Source: an uncultured Verrucomicrobiota bacterium (GTDB taxonomy: Bacteria; Verrucomicrobiota; Kiritimatiellia; RFP12; UBA1067). Taken from it: a stretch of DNA of 13,258 bases. Below, piece by piece: positions 1 through 8,764 of the stretch. A program made the translations under genes and the position numbers. How positions within the stretch are numbered: position 1 is the stretch's first letter; each line of letters starts with the position of its first letter. The notes below the pieces were generated by a model, which was not told the DNA's origin, ran no database searches, and saw only the letters and a list, made by a program, of their open reading frames with translations. The stretch covers positions 1 through 13,258 of the forward strand of contig CALCDB010000083.1 in NCBI GenBank assembly GCA_937901395.1, read 5' to 3'.

Positions 1-2666
1 CCCTTCGCGTCCGTGCCGGTTGAAAGACGGACGACGCGGCCCTGGAACTCGCTCGCGATGGCGGCCTTCGCGGACACCTTCCCGTGCGTGGCCCTCTCGT
101 ACATGGCGCGGATGCCGTCGAGTGCGATTGGAGAAAAGGCCGCGGCTCTTTCGTAATGAAAGAGCTTCGAAAGGCGTTCCGCGTCCGCCTTCGTGAAGCC
201 GAACTTCTCGAGAGCCGCGGCGCCCGGATCGACGGTCTTGCCATCCTCTTCTCTTCGGTAGATGCCGAATCCCTGAGCCCATACGCTGCGGGCTTTGTCG
301 AGGTCGCGGATCGCTCCCTTGACCTTCTCGTAGTCGGCGTTCTGCGCGTCTTTCGATCCGGCTTCGCGCTCGTAGCGTCCCCGCAGGAACGACTGGATCG
401 CCGCTTGCTCTGTTATGACGCCGTTCTCAAGCGTCGTTAAGGTCGCATAGTCTCGCGCTCCTCTCGCGGAGAAGCCGAGATCCATCAGGCGTCCGACAAA
501 ATCCTCCTCGCTGATCTCGCCTCGGATCGCCCCGCCGATGAGTTGTTCGAGGTACTGCTGGCCGATGTCCCCGGCCTCGCCCGATTTCGGCGCGGACGTG
601 ACGCCCCTGCCCCTGTTCCATTCCTGCAGCGCCTCGTTCGCTTTCGCCGTCGCCCCTTCCGCCTCACGCATTGCCGTGAAGAGACGGTCGAGGTTGTCGG
701 CCGCCTTGTCGGAGATTCCCGCGTTCTCAATCAGCCCGTCTTTCCCGCCTTTTTTCCAAAACTCGAAGAGTGACTGCTGTTGTTTCTGGAGTTGCGCCAA
801 CCTGTATTCGTCCGATCGCCCGGAAAGCTCCACCATGTTGTTGTGGGCGAACTCGGCGAGATAGATGTTCGTGAGATCGGTCGAGCGTTCTTCTTGCCGG
901 AGAAGAGCGGCTGTCTTTCCGTCCGTTCCGCGAAAGTGCCAGCCAGACCTTCCCATGTGGCCAAGGACAATTCCGCCTGCTCCGATGATCGTCATGGTGC
1001 CGAGCGAGCCAATAAAGTCATCGACGAATGCCTCGCCAAAAGATTTACCAACATCCTCGCCAAGTGCGTAAGCGGTATTGATTGCGGCGATGCCGTTTTG
1101 AAGCCCTTCCTGCAAAGACTCGGAAAGAGTCTCTGTAATAAGAACGCGCGGGACGGTTCCATTCTTGATGCCGGCATAGAAGCCTTTGAGCAATCCCTCG
1201 CGAACACCCTGCTCGCTAACGCCGCCAATCAGCTTTTCAACCTGCAACTTTTCGACGTAGGCGTAGAGTCCGCCGAGTACGAAAGACGAGACGATGTAGC
1301 CAGGGTTTGTTATATCTCCGCCGTTGAGCGCGACATGGTCGTCCATTTCCTGCATCGCCTCGGTTGCGATAAGCGCGGGTCCGGCGTACGGGATCATCGC
1401 GACCCCCATGTAGGGCAGCGTCGAGATCGCGCCGATGACGGCCTCGCCGACGACACCGTGCTCATCGCATACGCGCTCAAATTGCAGCTGCGGGAGTTGT
1501 CCCGTCTTGAGATCTCCACCGGCGAACGGATTGCCGGTCGCTTGCCAGAGAAGCTGCCTTGTGATGGCGAGATTATTCACATCGATGCCAGCTTCGATTG
1601 GCTCCTTCGCGCCATTCTTCGCCATTGCAATAAATTTCGCGCCCTGACGAATTGGAGCGGTGAAGATGTTGCCGGTAATATTTACGCCACCAATCAAAGC
1701 ATCTTCAATCGTATTCCAAAAGCCACTATCGATCTTATCGGCCGAAAGCTGTCGCGTTTGGATTAGCAGGTTGCGCTCACGCTCTGATAGCCCGTTGAAT
1801 TTCGCATAGTATTTGACAGGTAGCGCGTTATTATCCGAATCAAGTATGGCTTTCGCGCATTGTCGGGCATCTTCGGAAAGCGTTGGCAGGATTGTCGTCA
1901 ACGCGTTCCAAGCGTTCTCGCGATTAAGTTTAGCTTCATAACGCGCGCGAATTTCCTCGCGTCGGCGTTGTTCGCGGAACTCCAGTATTTTCTTTTCAGC
2001 GGCATCATAACGCTCCTTGGGCACGCTATGGCCGCCTCCGGCATTACCAGCTTGTAGCGTGTACGAGGCGTTGCGCGTTTCCTCGTCGGCGAAAGACATT
2101 TCGTGGCGTGATAGATGAGGAGTGGCGCGGATTGCGCCTGTGGCATCTTGATATAATTCTTTCAGAACATCGGTGACGCCAAGTTCCTTTTCTTCGGCAA
2201 TTCTACATTGGGTCTCGTAGTCGGCTTTATAAAACTCCTTAAACTCATCCGACAATGCGACCGAGGGGCCGTTAAGGGCGAGATTTCGCATGTGTTGCGC
2301 ATACTCTGCACCGGTTGCGAACGGCTTTCTCCCGTTCCATATGGATCCGTAGTAATCATGTCGCCCGGAAAGAATTGCTCCGATCGCATCCGCCTGGACT
2401 CGATCCTTATGGTCGGCCTCTTCCGGCGTGTCGCCATCGTTCTTGCCGGAGTCGCGCTTGGCGATTGCGATCGCCTTGCCAAGCGCTTCAGATAGGGTTT
2501 TCGCTCGAACTCGCGCATCGTAGTCATCCTCATTCGTAGGGATATTGACGAGCGCCCGCCCAGCGGCTTGCTGCAGGTTCGGCGCATGGAGGATATCGGA
2601 TTCGAGGTTTTCCGGGTCGGTCGCTTTCGCGGCAGTTCCGGCTTGATGAAGAATGTCGTCGGTCAT
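1..2666 (-). CDS. Large gp16-like internal virion / DNA-ejection protein (partial, C-terminus off window)
   Basis: Reading the minus strand from the ATG at 2666 gives an uninterrupted frame of 888 codons to the window edge, starting MTDDILHQAG. The start has a strong Shine-Dalgarno GAGGAG (2673-2678) 6 nt upstream and lies 23 nt after the gp15-like gene. T7-like phages encode the giant core protein gp16 at this position, so I infer an ejection protein that enters the cell envelope with the DNA. Visible parts are a charged N-terminal 250 residues, with a basic helix near 230-250 (EQRRREEIRARYE), then Gly/Ala-rich hydrophobic stretches at about 405-436, 455-470 and 549-570, then a charged helical region. 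The phrase ETLSESLQEGLQ at about 512-523 precedes the last hydrophobic stretch. I see no lytic transglycosylase motif at the N-terminus, where T7 gp16 has one. The name rests on position and size rather than sequence identity. GC content rises clearly toward the left edge. Confidence 0.8.
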   Translation of the reverse strand, partial: MTDDILHQAGTAAKATDPENLESDILHAPNLQQAAGRALVNIPTNEDDYDARVRAKTLSEALGKAIAIAKRDSGKNDGDTPEEADHKDRVQADAIGAILSGRHDYYGSIWNGRKPFATGAEYAQHMRNLALNGPSVALSDEFKEFYKADYETQCRIAEEKELGVTDVLKELYQDATGAIRATPHLSRHEMSFADEETRNASYTLQAGNAGGGHSVPKERYDAAEKKILEFREQRRREEIRARYEAKLNRENAWNALTTILPTLSEDARQCAKAILDSDNNALPVKYYAKFNGLSERERNLLIQTRQLSADKIDSGFWNTIEDALIGGVNITGNIFTAPIRQGAKFIAMAKNGAKEPIEAGIDVNNLAITRQLLWQATGNPFAGGDLKTGQLPQLQFERVCDEHGVVGEAVIGAISTLPYMGVAMIPYAGPALIATEAMQEMDDHVALNGGDITNPGYIVSSFVLGGLYAYVEKLQVEKLIGGVSEQGVREGLLKGFYAGIKNGTVPRVLITETLSESLQEGLQNGIAAINTAYALGEDVGKSFGEAFVDDFIGSLGTMTIIGAGGIVLGHMGRSGWHFRGTDGKTAALLRQEERSTDLTNIYLAEFAHNNMVELSGRSDEYRLAQLQKQQQSLFEFWKKGGKDGLIENAGISDKAADNLDRLFTAMREAEGATAKANEALQEWNRGRGVTSAPKSGEAGDIGQQYLEQLIGGAIRGEISEEDFVGRLMDLGFSARGARDYATLTTLENGVITEQAAIQSFLRGRYEREAGSKDAQNADYEKVKGAIRDLDKARSVWAQGFGIYRREEDGKTVDPGAAALEKFGFTKADAERLSKLFHYERAAAFSPIALDGIRAMYERATHGKVSAKAAIASEFQGRVVRLSTGTDAK

Positions 2667-2689
2667 ATTAGTCTCCTCTTTTCAAAAAG

Positions 2690-4816
2690 TCATTTCTTCG
2701 TCGTGACGCCCTCGCCAGTCTTGCGGTTCCTGATTGTGACGATGTTCTCTGCACCCTTGGCGCCTTTTTCAATCGCCGTTCGGCGCTTATCTTCCAAGTC
2801 GGTGAACGATCCGGAAATATTGCGTTCGGCCTCGACGAGCTGCATGACATACTCTGCCGCTTCCTTCGCCTTTGATTGGTCTTTGAGACGACCGAGATAC
2901 CGTTTGAAGTAGTTTGTCGCGTTAAACCTTGGAGCATCCTTGCCGGTATTGATCTTTTTACCGGTAAAGAAGTCCTCATCGCCGCCGGTAATTGGATCGA
3001 AGTCGATTTGTTGCCCATCGTAGAACGAGAGGGCCGTCGCGACATTGATTATCTTCTCGACTTCCGAGGGTGCCATTTTACGAGGTTCTACTGAATAGCC
3101 CCTATAGCGAACGGAAGAAAATGGGTTTGCGGTTATGGCCCACATCGCAGCCTCGGAAGCGGATGTAGGATCGACGCGTGTCTTAAATTCAAGGCCTGGA
3201 TATTCAGCGTCTTTTTTAAGTTCCAATGCGCTTGTCTTATCATTCCATATAAAACTGCTCTCGAGATCATCGCTTGGGAAAAATTCCTTCAGTACCCCAA
3301 GCATGGCTTCGGCGGTTATCTGTTTTGGGCTTTTTGTGCCGGAAGAAAATCCCTGCGCCCAAGAGGAGTCGAACTCATTTTTTAGTTTCACATACTCGTC
3401 AAGCGTCAGTTCGCCCTTTTCGGCGGCCTTGAAGATCTCGTTGTGATACTCGCCGGGATTCTTCGCGCCACCCAGCATCTTAAGCTTCCAGTTGGCGAAG
3501 TTCGCCTTCCTCGCCTGTGCGTCGGATCCGCCCTGGCGCTGTTGGTCCACCATCTGCTGCACCATCGGGGCGAGGCGCTCCTTGCGTCCTGATCCGATGT
3601 AGGCATTTTGCGCTGGCGAGATTTCGCCCTTCTCGTTCTTCGTCTCCGGGCTATAGATCTTCGCCTTGGGGTTCGTCTTGAGCTCGAGCAGGTACTCGTC
3701 GATTATTTCCTGCTGTGCGATCATGTCCGCCTTAGAATTAAGTTCGGAAATATGAGTAGCCGCCCGTGCGGCGGCTTCGCAATCGCCTGGCAATGTTGAT
3801 TTAATTTTCTCAAGGGCATCGATTGAAGATTCGACAGTGGCGAGGCGGCCTGGCGGATAATTGCCGTTTTTATCTCGAATTTCAGCCACGGCAATAATTC
3901 CGACGTTGGCCGCCTGGTCGACAATGCGCCGATCGCGCATTTGGATTTCGCGCCGGCGATGCTCAAGGCGCCCCTTGAGGCGGTCGGTGGCATCCTGCGA
4001 AAATGGGCGTTGGGTTGAAAACTGATCTGCAAGAGTCTTATTTCCGGCGAGAATCCCCGATGGATTTTCATCGAATTTCTTTAGTTCTTCGTCGACGGCG
4101 GCCTCGCTTGGAAGTTCTGAGAATCGTCTCGTCGCATACTCCTCGGCCAAGTTCTCGACTTTTTCGCCAAACTTCAGTTCGACGGTATTATCGTCGAACC
4201 CTTGCGCGTATAGCGATTTTCGCACGGCGTCGAGTAATTCCTCGGTGGCGTGAGGATCGTCCATTCCATCATTCCAGATGACATGGCGAGCTTCGACATT
4301 TTCGGCGGCCTTTGAGATATTGAGTTGTCTGCAAGCCGATGAAACCCTATCGGCAAGACGGAGATTGGCGCTTTCGATGATTCTATTGACACGGTTCATC
4401 GCCCAGGTTTTACGTACGCCTGTCAGCTCGTGGGATTTTGTCATTTCGTTGAAAAGATCCTGATAAGTCTTGGGTGCATCCTTGGCGAGGGCGTCGGCAT
4501 CCGCAATCGTTGCTATGCGCTTGGTCAAAAATCCCGATTCGGGATTCATATTGATTTCGTGCAAGCGTTTGAGGAAATCGGTTTCAAACTCATCCAATTG
4601 CGTCTCGGTTTTGATTTCCTGAAGTATAGCCGCCGTCTTCATCAATTTATCGCCGAGGTCGACGACGTTCCGTCCGAGTCCGGCGGTACTGCGCCATTTT
4701 TCGATTTCGCCAGAATTGGCATTGGTTGGTAAATTTGGAACATGAACCGACCCCGCCCCGACCGAATGTCCGGATTGAAGCGCGGTATTACGAGGAGTTA
4801 TTTTGATAATGCCCAT
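2690..4816 (-). CDS. gp15-like internal virion / DNA-ejection protein
   Basis: A 708-residue protein in the T7 gp15 position, between gp14-like and gp16-like genes and close to the length of T7 gp15 (about 750 residues). It is rich in charged, probably helical segments (for example LQEIKTETQLDEFETDFLKR near residues 65-84) and has no signal peptide or membrane segment. In T7, gp15 is part of the internal core stack and of the channel formed across the periplasm. I infer the same role from order, length and helical character, not from a diagnostic motif. The chosen ATG has no clear Shine-Dalgarno: the upstream bases include CCTCC, not its complement. Translation may depend on the upstream gene, which ends 27 nt away. 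A stretch around 3420-3680 is visibly richer in GC than its flanks. Confidence 0.7.
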   Translation of the reverse strand: MGIIKITPRNTALQSGHSVGAGSVHVPNLPTNANSGEIEKWRSTAGLGRNVVDLGDKLMKTAAILQEIKTETQLDEFETDFLKRLHEINMNPESGFLTKRIATIADADALAKDAPKTYQDLFNEMTKSHELTGVRKTWAMNRVNRIIESANLRLADRVSSACRQLNISKAAENVEARHVIWNDGMDDPHATEELLDAVRKSLYAQGFDDNTVELKFGEKVENLAEEYATRRFSELPSEAAVDEELKKFDENPSGILAGNKTLADQFSTQRPFSQDATDRLKGRLEHRRREIQMRDRRIVDQAANVGIIAVAEIRDKNGNYPPGRLATVESSIDALEKIKSTLPGDCEAAARAATHISELNSKADMIAQQEIIDEYLLELKTNPKAKIYSPETKNEKGEISPAQNAYIGSGRKERLAPMVQQMVDQQRQGGSDAQARKANFANWKLKMLGGAKNPGEYHNEIFKAAEKGELTLDEYVKLKNEFDSSWAQGFSSGTKSPKQITAEAMLGVLKEFFPSDDLESSFIWNDKTSALELKKDAEYPGLEFKTRVDPTSASEAAMWAITANPFSSVRYRGYSVEPRKMAPSEVEKIINVATALSFYDGQQIDFDPITGGDEDFFTGKKINTGKDAPRFNATNYFKRYLGRLKDQSKAKEAAEYVMQLVEAERNISGSFTDLEDKRRTAIEKGAKGAENIVTIRNRKTGEGVTTKK

Positions 4817-4843
4817 AGTATTGTTAAAGATTGGAGGTTGATG

Positions 4844-5503
4844 TTAAAAGAGCCCATCGAAAAGTCCCTGTTTATATCCAACGGCGCCGCTCAGTGCGAG
4901 CGAGCCGATTCCGGACATGGTTTGTCCTGCGGCGGATATTACCCCCGAATTAAAGGCGTTCTTGCCTTGTGCGATAGCCAGATTCGAGTTTAATTCTGCG
5001 GACAATATCTGGTTGGCGCCTTGAGCAGCGGCTTGTCTTGCGGCGAACTGCAGTTTGCGAGCCGCCTCCGATCGCTGCCAGATGTTCATGGCGGCATTAT
5101 CGCGATCGATGGAAATATCGAACGCGGCTTCGTTTGCGCTATTTTCGAGGACTTTGGAGAAAGTGTCGTTAGGGGATTGCGAGGAGACGAGGATTCCATT
5201 ACCGGCGGCCTGTGCATAAGTCGATCCGATTTCGGCGGCGAGCGCCTTGGAGCGCTTTTCTCTTTCAAGTTCACTTTGAATTTGATCGACGCCTGCGAGT
5301 TTTCCCTCGATGGCGGCCTGTCGTTCGTATTCATCCGCTTGAGCGCCAAAGGCGGCGGCCTGTGCGCTTGCGAGTGCGAGTTCGGCGGCGGATTGTTGCA
5401 AGGCCATATCCTGGGCGGCGACGCCCTGCATGTAAGAGGAATACACGTTGATCCCCGTTCCGACGGCAGTTGTGGCGAGTGCGCCAATAGCGAGACCTGT
5501 CAT
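4844..5503 (-). CDS. gp14-like internal core protein
   Basis: A 219-residue protein that looks like the T7 gp14 / phage virion core protein family. It has a small-residue hydrophobic N-terminus (GLAIGALATTAVGTGINVYS, residues 3-22), a long Ala/Gln/Glu-rich helical stretch (about 25-100, containing QSELEREKRSKALAAEIGS), and a Gly/Ala/Ser-rich hydrophobic C-terminus. T7 gp14 is about 196 residues, sits nearest the portal in the core, and is thought to form a pore in the outer membrane during infection. The start overlaps the stop of the upstream gene as ATGA, with Shine-Dalgarno AGGAG at 5512-5516, 8 nt from the ATG, so translation is probably coupled. The position between gp13-like and gp15-like genes supports the call. 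Confidence 0.75.
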   Translation of the reverse strand: MTGLAIGALATTAVGTGINVYSSYMQGVAAQDMALQQSAAELALASAQAAAFGAQADEYERQAAIEGKLAGVDQIQSELEREKRSKALAAEIGSTYAQAAGNGILVSSQSPNDTFSKVLENSANEAAFDISIDRDNAAMNIWQRSEAARKLQFAARQAAAQGANQILSAELNSNLAIAQGKNAFNSGVISAAGQTMSGIGSLALSGAVGYKQGLFDGLF

Positions 5504-5991
5504 TTTTCGAGCTCCTTTCTAAAGACGACATAATGCCGAAGAGTGCAATTATTAAACTCAATATTACCAAGATAATGCATTTTAAGCGTTCGCTCGTGCC
5601 AAATAACGCTACCTCTATACTCTTGGTCGGGCGCAGAGTGGAATTCGCGAACCCATGGATGCGACCTGGAGACGATTTCGGTCATCACGAGGCGACTTGC
5701 TCGCACGAACGTGACTTTAGCTTTATTCGCGTTTTCGCACGACATAAAGCAAAGGATCCTACGCTCGGCGAGCGGGCTATCGCCCGCGAACAGCGCGACA
5801 CCGCAATAGCCCACGATTTTCCCCTTGATTTTAATCGTCCAACATTGTTCAAACATATCGATTGACGTTGAGCGATTGCCCATGGATTCGTGCTCCATTC
5901 TATCGCCGAGGCGAAAGTTGTTCTCGACATAGTCGATGTCATCTTGCGATGACGGTTCGAGCGTAACATTGTATTTCAATAAAATTGTCAT
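5500..5991 (-). CDS. gp13-like small protein with acetyltransferase-like features
   Basis: I chose the ATG at 5991 (MTILLKYNVT), which overlaps the stop of the tail tubular B-like gene as ATGA. A longer frame from 6093 would run 100 nt into that gene. The product is 163 residues. The central part (CWTIKIKGKIVGYCGVALF) resembles the strand-turn-strand of GNAT folds, and a helical segment with R and S residues follows. T7 gp13 and the related DUF2833 proteins occupy the same place between gp12 and gp14 and have a GNAT-like appearance. I infer a gp13-like internal or assembly protein. Enzymatic activity is doubtful because I see no clear acetyl-CoA-binding loop of the usual R/Q-x-x-G-x-G/A type. 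The Shine-Dalgarno is weak, which fits coupled translation. Confidence 0.6.
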   Translation of the reverse strand: MTILLKYNVTLEPSSQDDIDYVENNFRLGDRMEHESMGNRSTSIDMFEQCWTIKIKGKIVGYCGVALFAGDSPLAERRILCFMSCENANKAKVTFVRASRLVMTEIVSRSHPWVREFHSAPDQEYRGSVIWHERTLKMHYLGNIEFNNCTLRHYVVFRKELEK

Positions 5992-8753
5992 TCCAAATTT
6001 TGATCCATTTTTTCCACTTGATAAGTTGCAAAAAGCGCGAGTACCGTCAATGGCCATGGGCTCTTGCACGAAAGGATGATTCGTCCATCGCACCCATTAC
6101 CACCGGTGATATTAGCAGAAGCGTCCAAGCCTGAGACCGTCCACTTGCCATCGCCATGGGAGAGCGAATCAACCACGATGGCCTTATCGGCATTGCGTGG
6201 CATCCCGAACTGTCCGACGGCAAATGATGACGCCTTATGGAGTCGAATATTGATCCGCGTTGGATTTTTGACCTCAAACTGAACGGTCTCCTGCGGAGAC
6301 GGCTCTGGGCGCACGGTGACAAGAGTCGACTCGAAGGCGGTGCCGACGATGGAATTGGCTGGAGCGGTTTGCCCGGGAAGCAAGCCCTGCCCCGCCGGAC
6401 TAACGGCAATCTTACCGGCTGGAACGATGGTATCGACATCAACTTCGCTCAAGAAGTCGAGGGATGCGAGTTGCCGAGGATCATCGGCGATTTCCGGGAC
6501 TGGAGTGAAGCGCAGCAATCTTCCACTATCATCCAAGAGGAATGTGTTGGTGACGCCATTTGTCATCGATCCGTCGGTTGTGACCGCTAGCGCATTAACG
6601 CCATCGGGGAGGCGATGGACGCTCCAAGCCACTACTTCATGCTCCTTCATATATGTCAAGGTAGCGAAAGAGCCGTCTGCGAGAGTGGCGACGATAATGG
6701 AGTCAGGATCTTTTTGGTAAGTAAGCGAAGTGATGGGATTGTCTCGAAAGATATCATGAGAAAGCACGGAAAGATCTTGAGTTCCGTAGCCATCCGAAGT
6801 GAAGTCGTATTTAGTGGCGACGACGGTTTCGTCGGTGGAATTTACAAAAAGGATATCGTTGCCAACGACGATTGGCTGATGTAGTCGAGAGCCGCCGATT
6901 TGCGATTCGACTTTCGTTGATGCAGTAGCATAGGATAATGCGTTGCCGGCGATCGGTGAGATAATCCATTCGCCATTGTCGCAAAACAGAATCAAATCGC
7001 GGTTTACCGCCATGTGGTTAATATCCGGATATTTGAGCGCTGGCAACGTAATTTCAATGGCATCATCCTCTCGCATTGAGTCGTGAACATTGAAATTATA
7101 GATATCGCCGATGCATGACATCCAGACGGTGAATGGTTGGTCATGGGTTGACGCGAGGACGAGACGCTGTTGATACAGGGTAACGCAGCCGGGGTATTTT
7201 CCGGCTTCATTAAAGAATGGCTCGTATTTTGGAGGCGTCACGGATTGGTCTGGATCGATATAATCGTCGACGAACTGAATGGCGTCGCGCGTATTGACGG
7301 TCAAGGTCGTTATATAGATACGGCGAACAACCAAGGGGTCTCCCTCGATGGTGGCGTAGTCGGAGCCCGGAGTTTCAGGGACGACAAGCCTACCCGAGGC
7401 GAGCACGGTTAGATCGTCGTCCGTGTAAGCTTTGATATCTACGCTGTTCACCTTTTTAATGATTTCGAGCTGTCCTGGCGTGTAAAGGTCGAAGTCAAGC
7501 CACACATCTGGAGATGAATTTTTTAGCGAATTGCTCACCGTGGAGACGCTAGTCCCCTCCACCTTAATCGTATCATCCCAAACTGACGATGGCACAATAT
7601 TCGTGACCGACTTCTCCGTACCATCGTCAAGATGGAACGTTGCCACTATCTTCTTGATCTTGCATGGGATATATTGCCCAAGATATTTGCCGTTGTAGAT
7701 CGCCCAGCGCATTGCGAAGCCAAGCCCAAGATGCAATGAGGCGATGGATTTAGGCTCATTCCAAGCGAGCGTGCACTGGCCATTGGAGATGACGCGCCCA
7801 TAATTAGCGTCGCCGGTGGAGCAGTTGTCGATTTTCGCGGTATGAAAGATTGAACAAGAAAGATCTTGCAGTTCATTGGACGCAAATTTAACGACCGTGT
7901 CATTCGCGGTACCGCAGGTTTGAGAGTTCGGGGCGGTAGTGAAAGACTTGACCGGAGCGTCGTAGAATTCGGATGGTCCGTTGTCGACCTTGCCGATAAA
8001 GCCCCAATTGCGACCATTACGACGCTTGTAGACATAGTAGGAGTCAACATCGGCGAGAGCGGACGGCTTAATCGAGAGGGTTATGGTTGCGCCGTCAGTC
8101 CAGGGTGAATAGTAAGACTGCGAAACTGTGGCGGACTGCCTGGATTCAACGCTATCCTTAACCGCGGTTGCACAGTATTCCACTTTGACGCTTGGTCCCG
8201 TTCCCGTAAAACCATTCTTGGTAATTTTATTGATGGTTGGAGTATTGGGGATTGCGATATGGTCAAGCGTTGAAAATTCAACGGCGCTATAGGAGAAGTT
8301 TGGCGCGCCGTTGATATCCTTATGAATTATATGAGCGAAAGGATAGTCGCGGTGAGCCAAAAACAGAGTATCGCCACTTTGGCAATATTCAATTTCGCGT
8401 ATTGTCGCCCCTTCGTATGGAACAGCGAGCCGAGTTATCATCGCGCCGGACGAATCGCATATTAAGCACGTCGCGACAACATTATCAGCGGCAAACAAGA
8501 CAATGACATATCCACAATCTCTACTGAAGGCGAACGGGATTAGTCTAAAGTTGGTTGCATTTGCAAATTCCGAATAGTCAATAGCATGAATGACCCTGGT
8601 TCCCGGCCGCCTAGCGATACAGCCCTGGCGCATGACGATGAAATTCTGCAGCATGGAGGCGCCTTGGAAGTATTTGACTAAATCCGTTCGCCCCATCAAT
8701 CGGCGATCGAGCTGCCCTCCATTAAAAGTTCTTTGAGAAATTCTCCATAACAT
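5988..8753 (-). CDS. Tail tubular protein B-like (T7 gp12-like) nozzle protein
   Basis: A 921-residue protein. Its N-terminus carries the pattern typical of this phage family: QRTFNGGQLDRRLMGRTDL (residues 7-25), then a YFQGASMLQNF segment and RQGCIARRPGTRVI (about 43-56), where Gly and the RRPGT turn are the recognisable residues. The rest is beta-rich with many short Thr/Val/Asp strands, as expected for the propeller-like nozzle subunits. In T7, six gp12 subunits form the tail nozzle below the gp11 adaptor. The start at 8753 has a strong Shine-Dalgarno (GGGAGGT) 6 nt upstream and lies 11 nt after the gp11-like stop. It is longer than T7 gp12 (about 790 residues). The last codons overlap the next gene as ATGA. 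Confidence 0.85.
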   Translation of the reverse strand: MLWRISQRTFNGGQLDRRLMGRTDLVKYFQGASMLQNFIVMRQGCIARRPGTRVIHAIDYSEFANATNFRLIPFAFSRDCGYVIVLFAADNVVATCLICDSSGAMITRLAVPYEGATIREIEYCQSGDTLFLAHRDYPFAHIIHKDINGAPNFSYSAVEFSTLDHIAIPNTPTINKITKNGFTGTGPSVKVEYCATAVKDSVESRQSATVSQSYYSPWTDGATITLSIKPSALADVDSYYVYKRRNGRNWGFIGKVDNGPSEFYDAPVKSFTTAPNSQTCGTANDTVVKFASNELQDLSCSIFHTAKIDNCSTGDANYGRVISNGQCTLAWNEPKSIASLHLGLGFAMRWAIYNGKYLGQYIPCKIKKIVATFHLDDGTEKSVTNIVPSSVWDDTIKVEGTSVSTVSNSLKNSSPDVWLDFDLYTPGQLEIIKKVNSVDIKAYTDDDLTVLASGRLVVPETPGSDYATIEGDPLVVRRIYITTLTVNTRDAIQFVDDYIDPDQSVTPPKYEPFFNEAGKYPGCVTLYQQRLVLASTHDQPFTVWMSCIGDIYNFNVHDSMREDDAIEITLPALKYPDINHMAVNRDLILFCDNGEWIISPIAGNALSYATASTKVESQIGGSRLHQPIVVGNDILFVNSTDETVVATKYDFTSDGYGTQDLSVLSHDIFRDNPITSLTYQKDPDSIIVATLADGSFATLTYMKEHEVVAWSVHRLPDGVNALAVTTDGSMTNGVTNTFLLDDSGRLLRFTPVPEIADDPRQLASLDFLSEVDVDTIVPAGKIAVSPAGQGLLPGQTAPANSIVGTAFESTLVTVRPEPSPQETVQFEVKNPTRINIRLHKASSFAVGQFGMPRNADKAIVVDSLSHGDGKWTVSGLDASANITGGNGCDGRIILSCKSPWPLTVLALFATYQVEKMDQNLE

Positions 8754-8764
8754 TGTCGACCTCC

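Noticed and set aside
780..1766. 328-residue open frame on the plus strand
   Set aside because: It lies antisense to the uninterrupted minus-strand gp16-like frame (2666 to the edge), has no ribosome site or family features I can see, and is best explained as a shadow of a codon-biased GC-rich gene.
5021..5533. 170-residue plus-strand frame
   Set aside because: It is antisense to the gp14-like gene. Its Gly/Cys-rich content mirrors Ala/Ser-rich codons of the real gene, and all supported genes are on the other strand.
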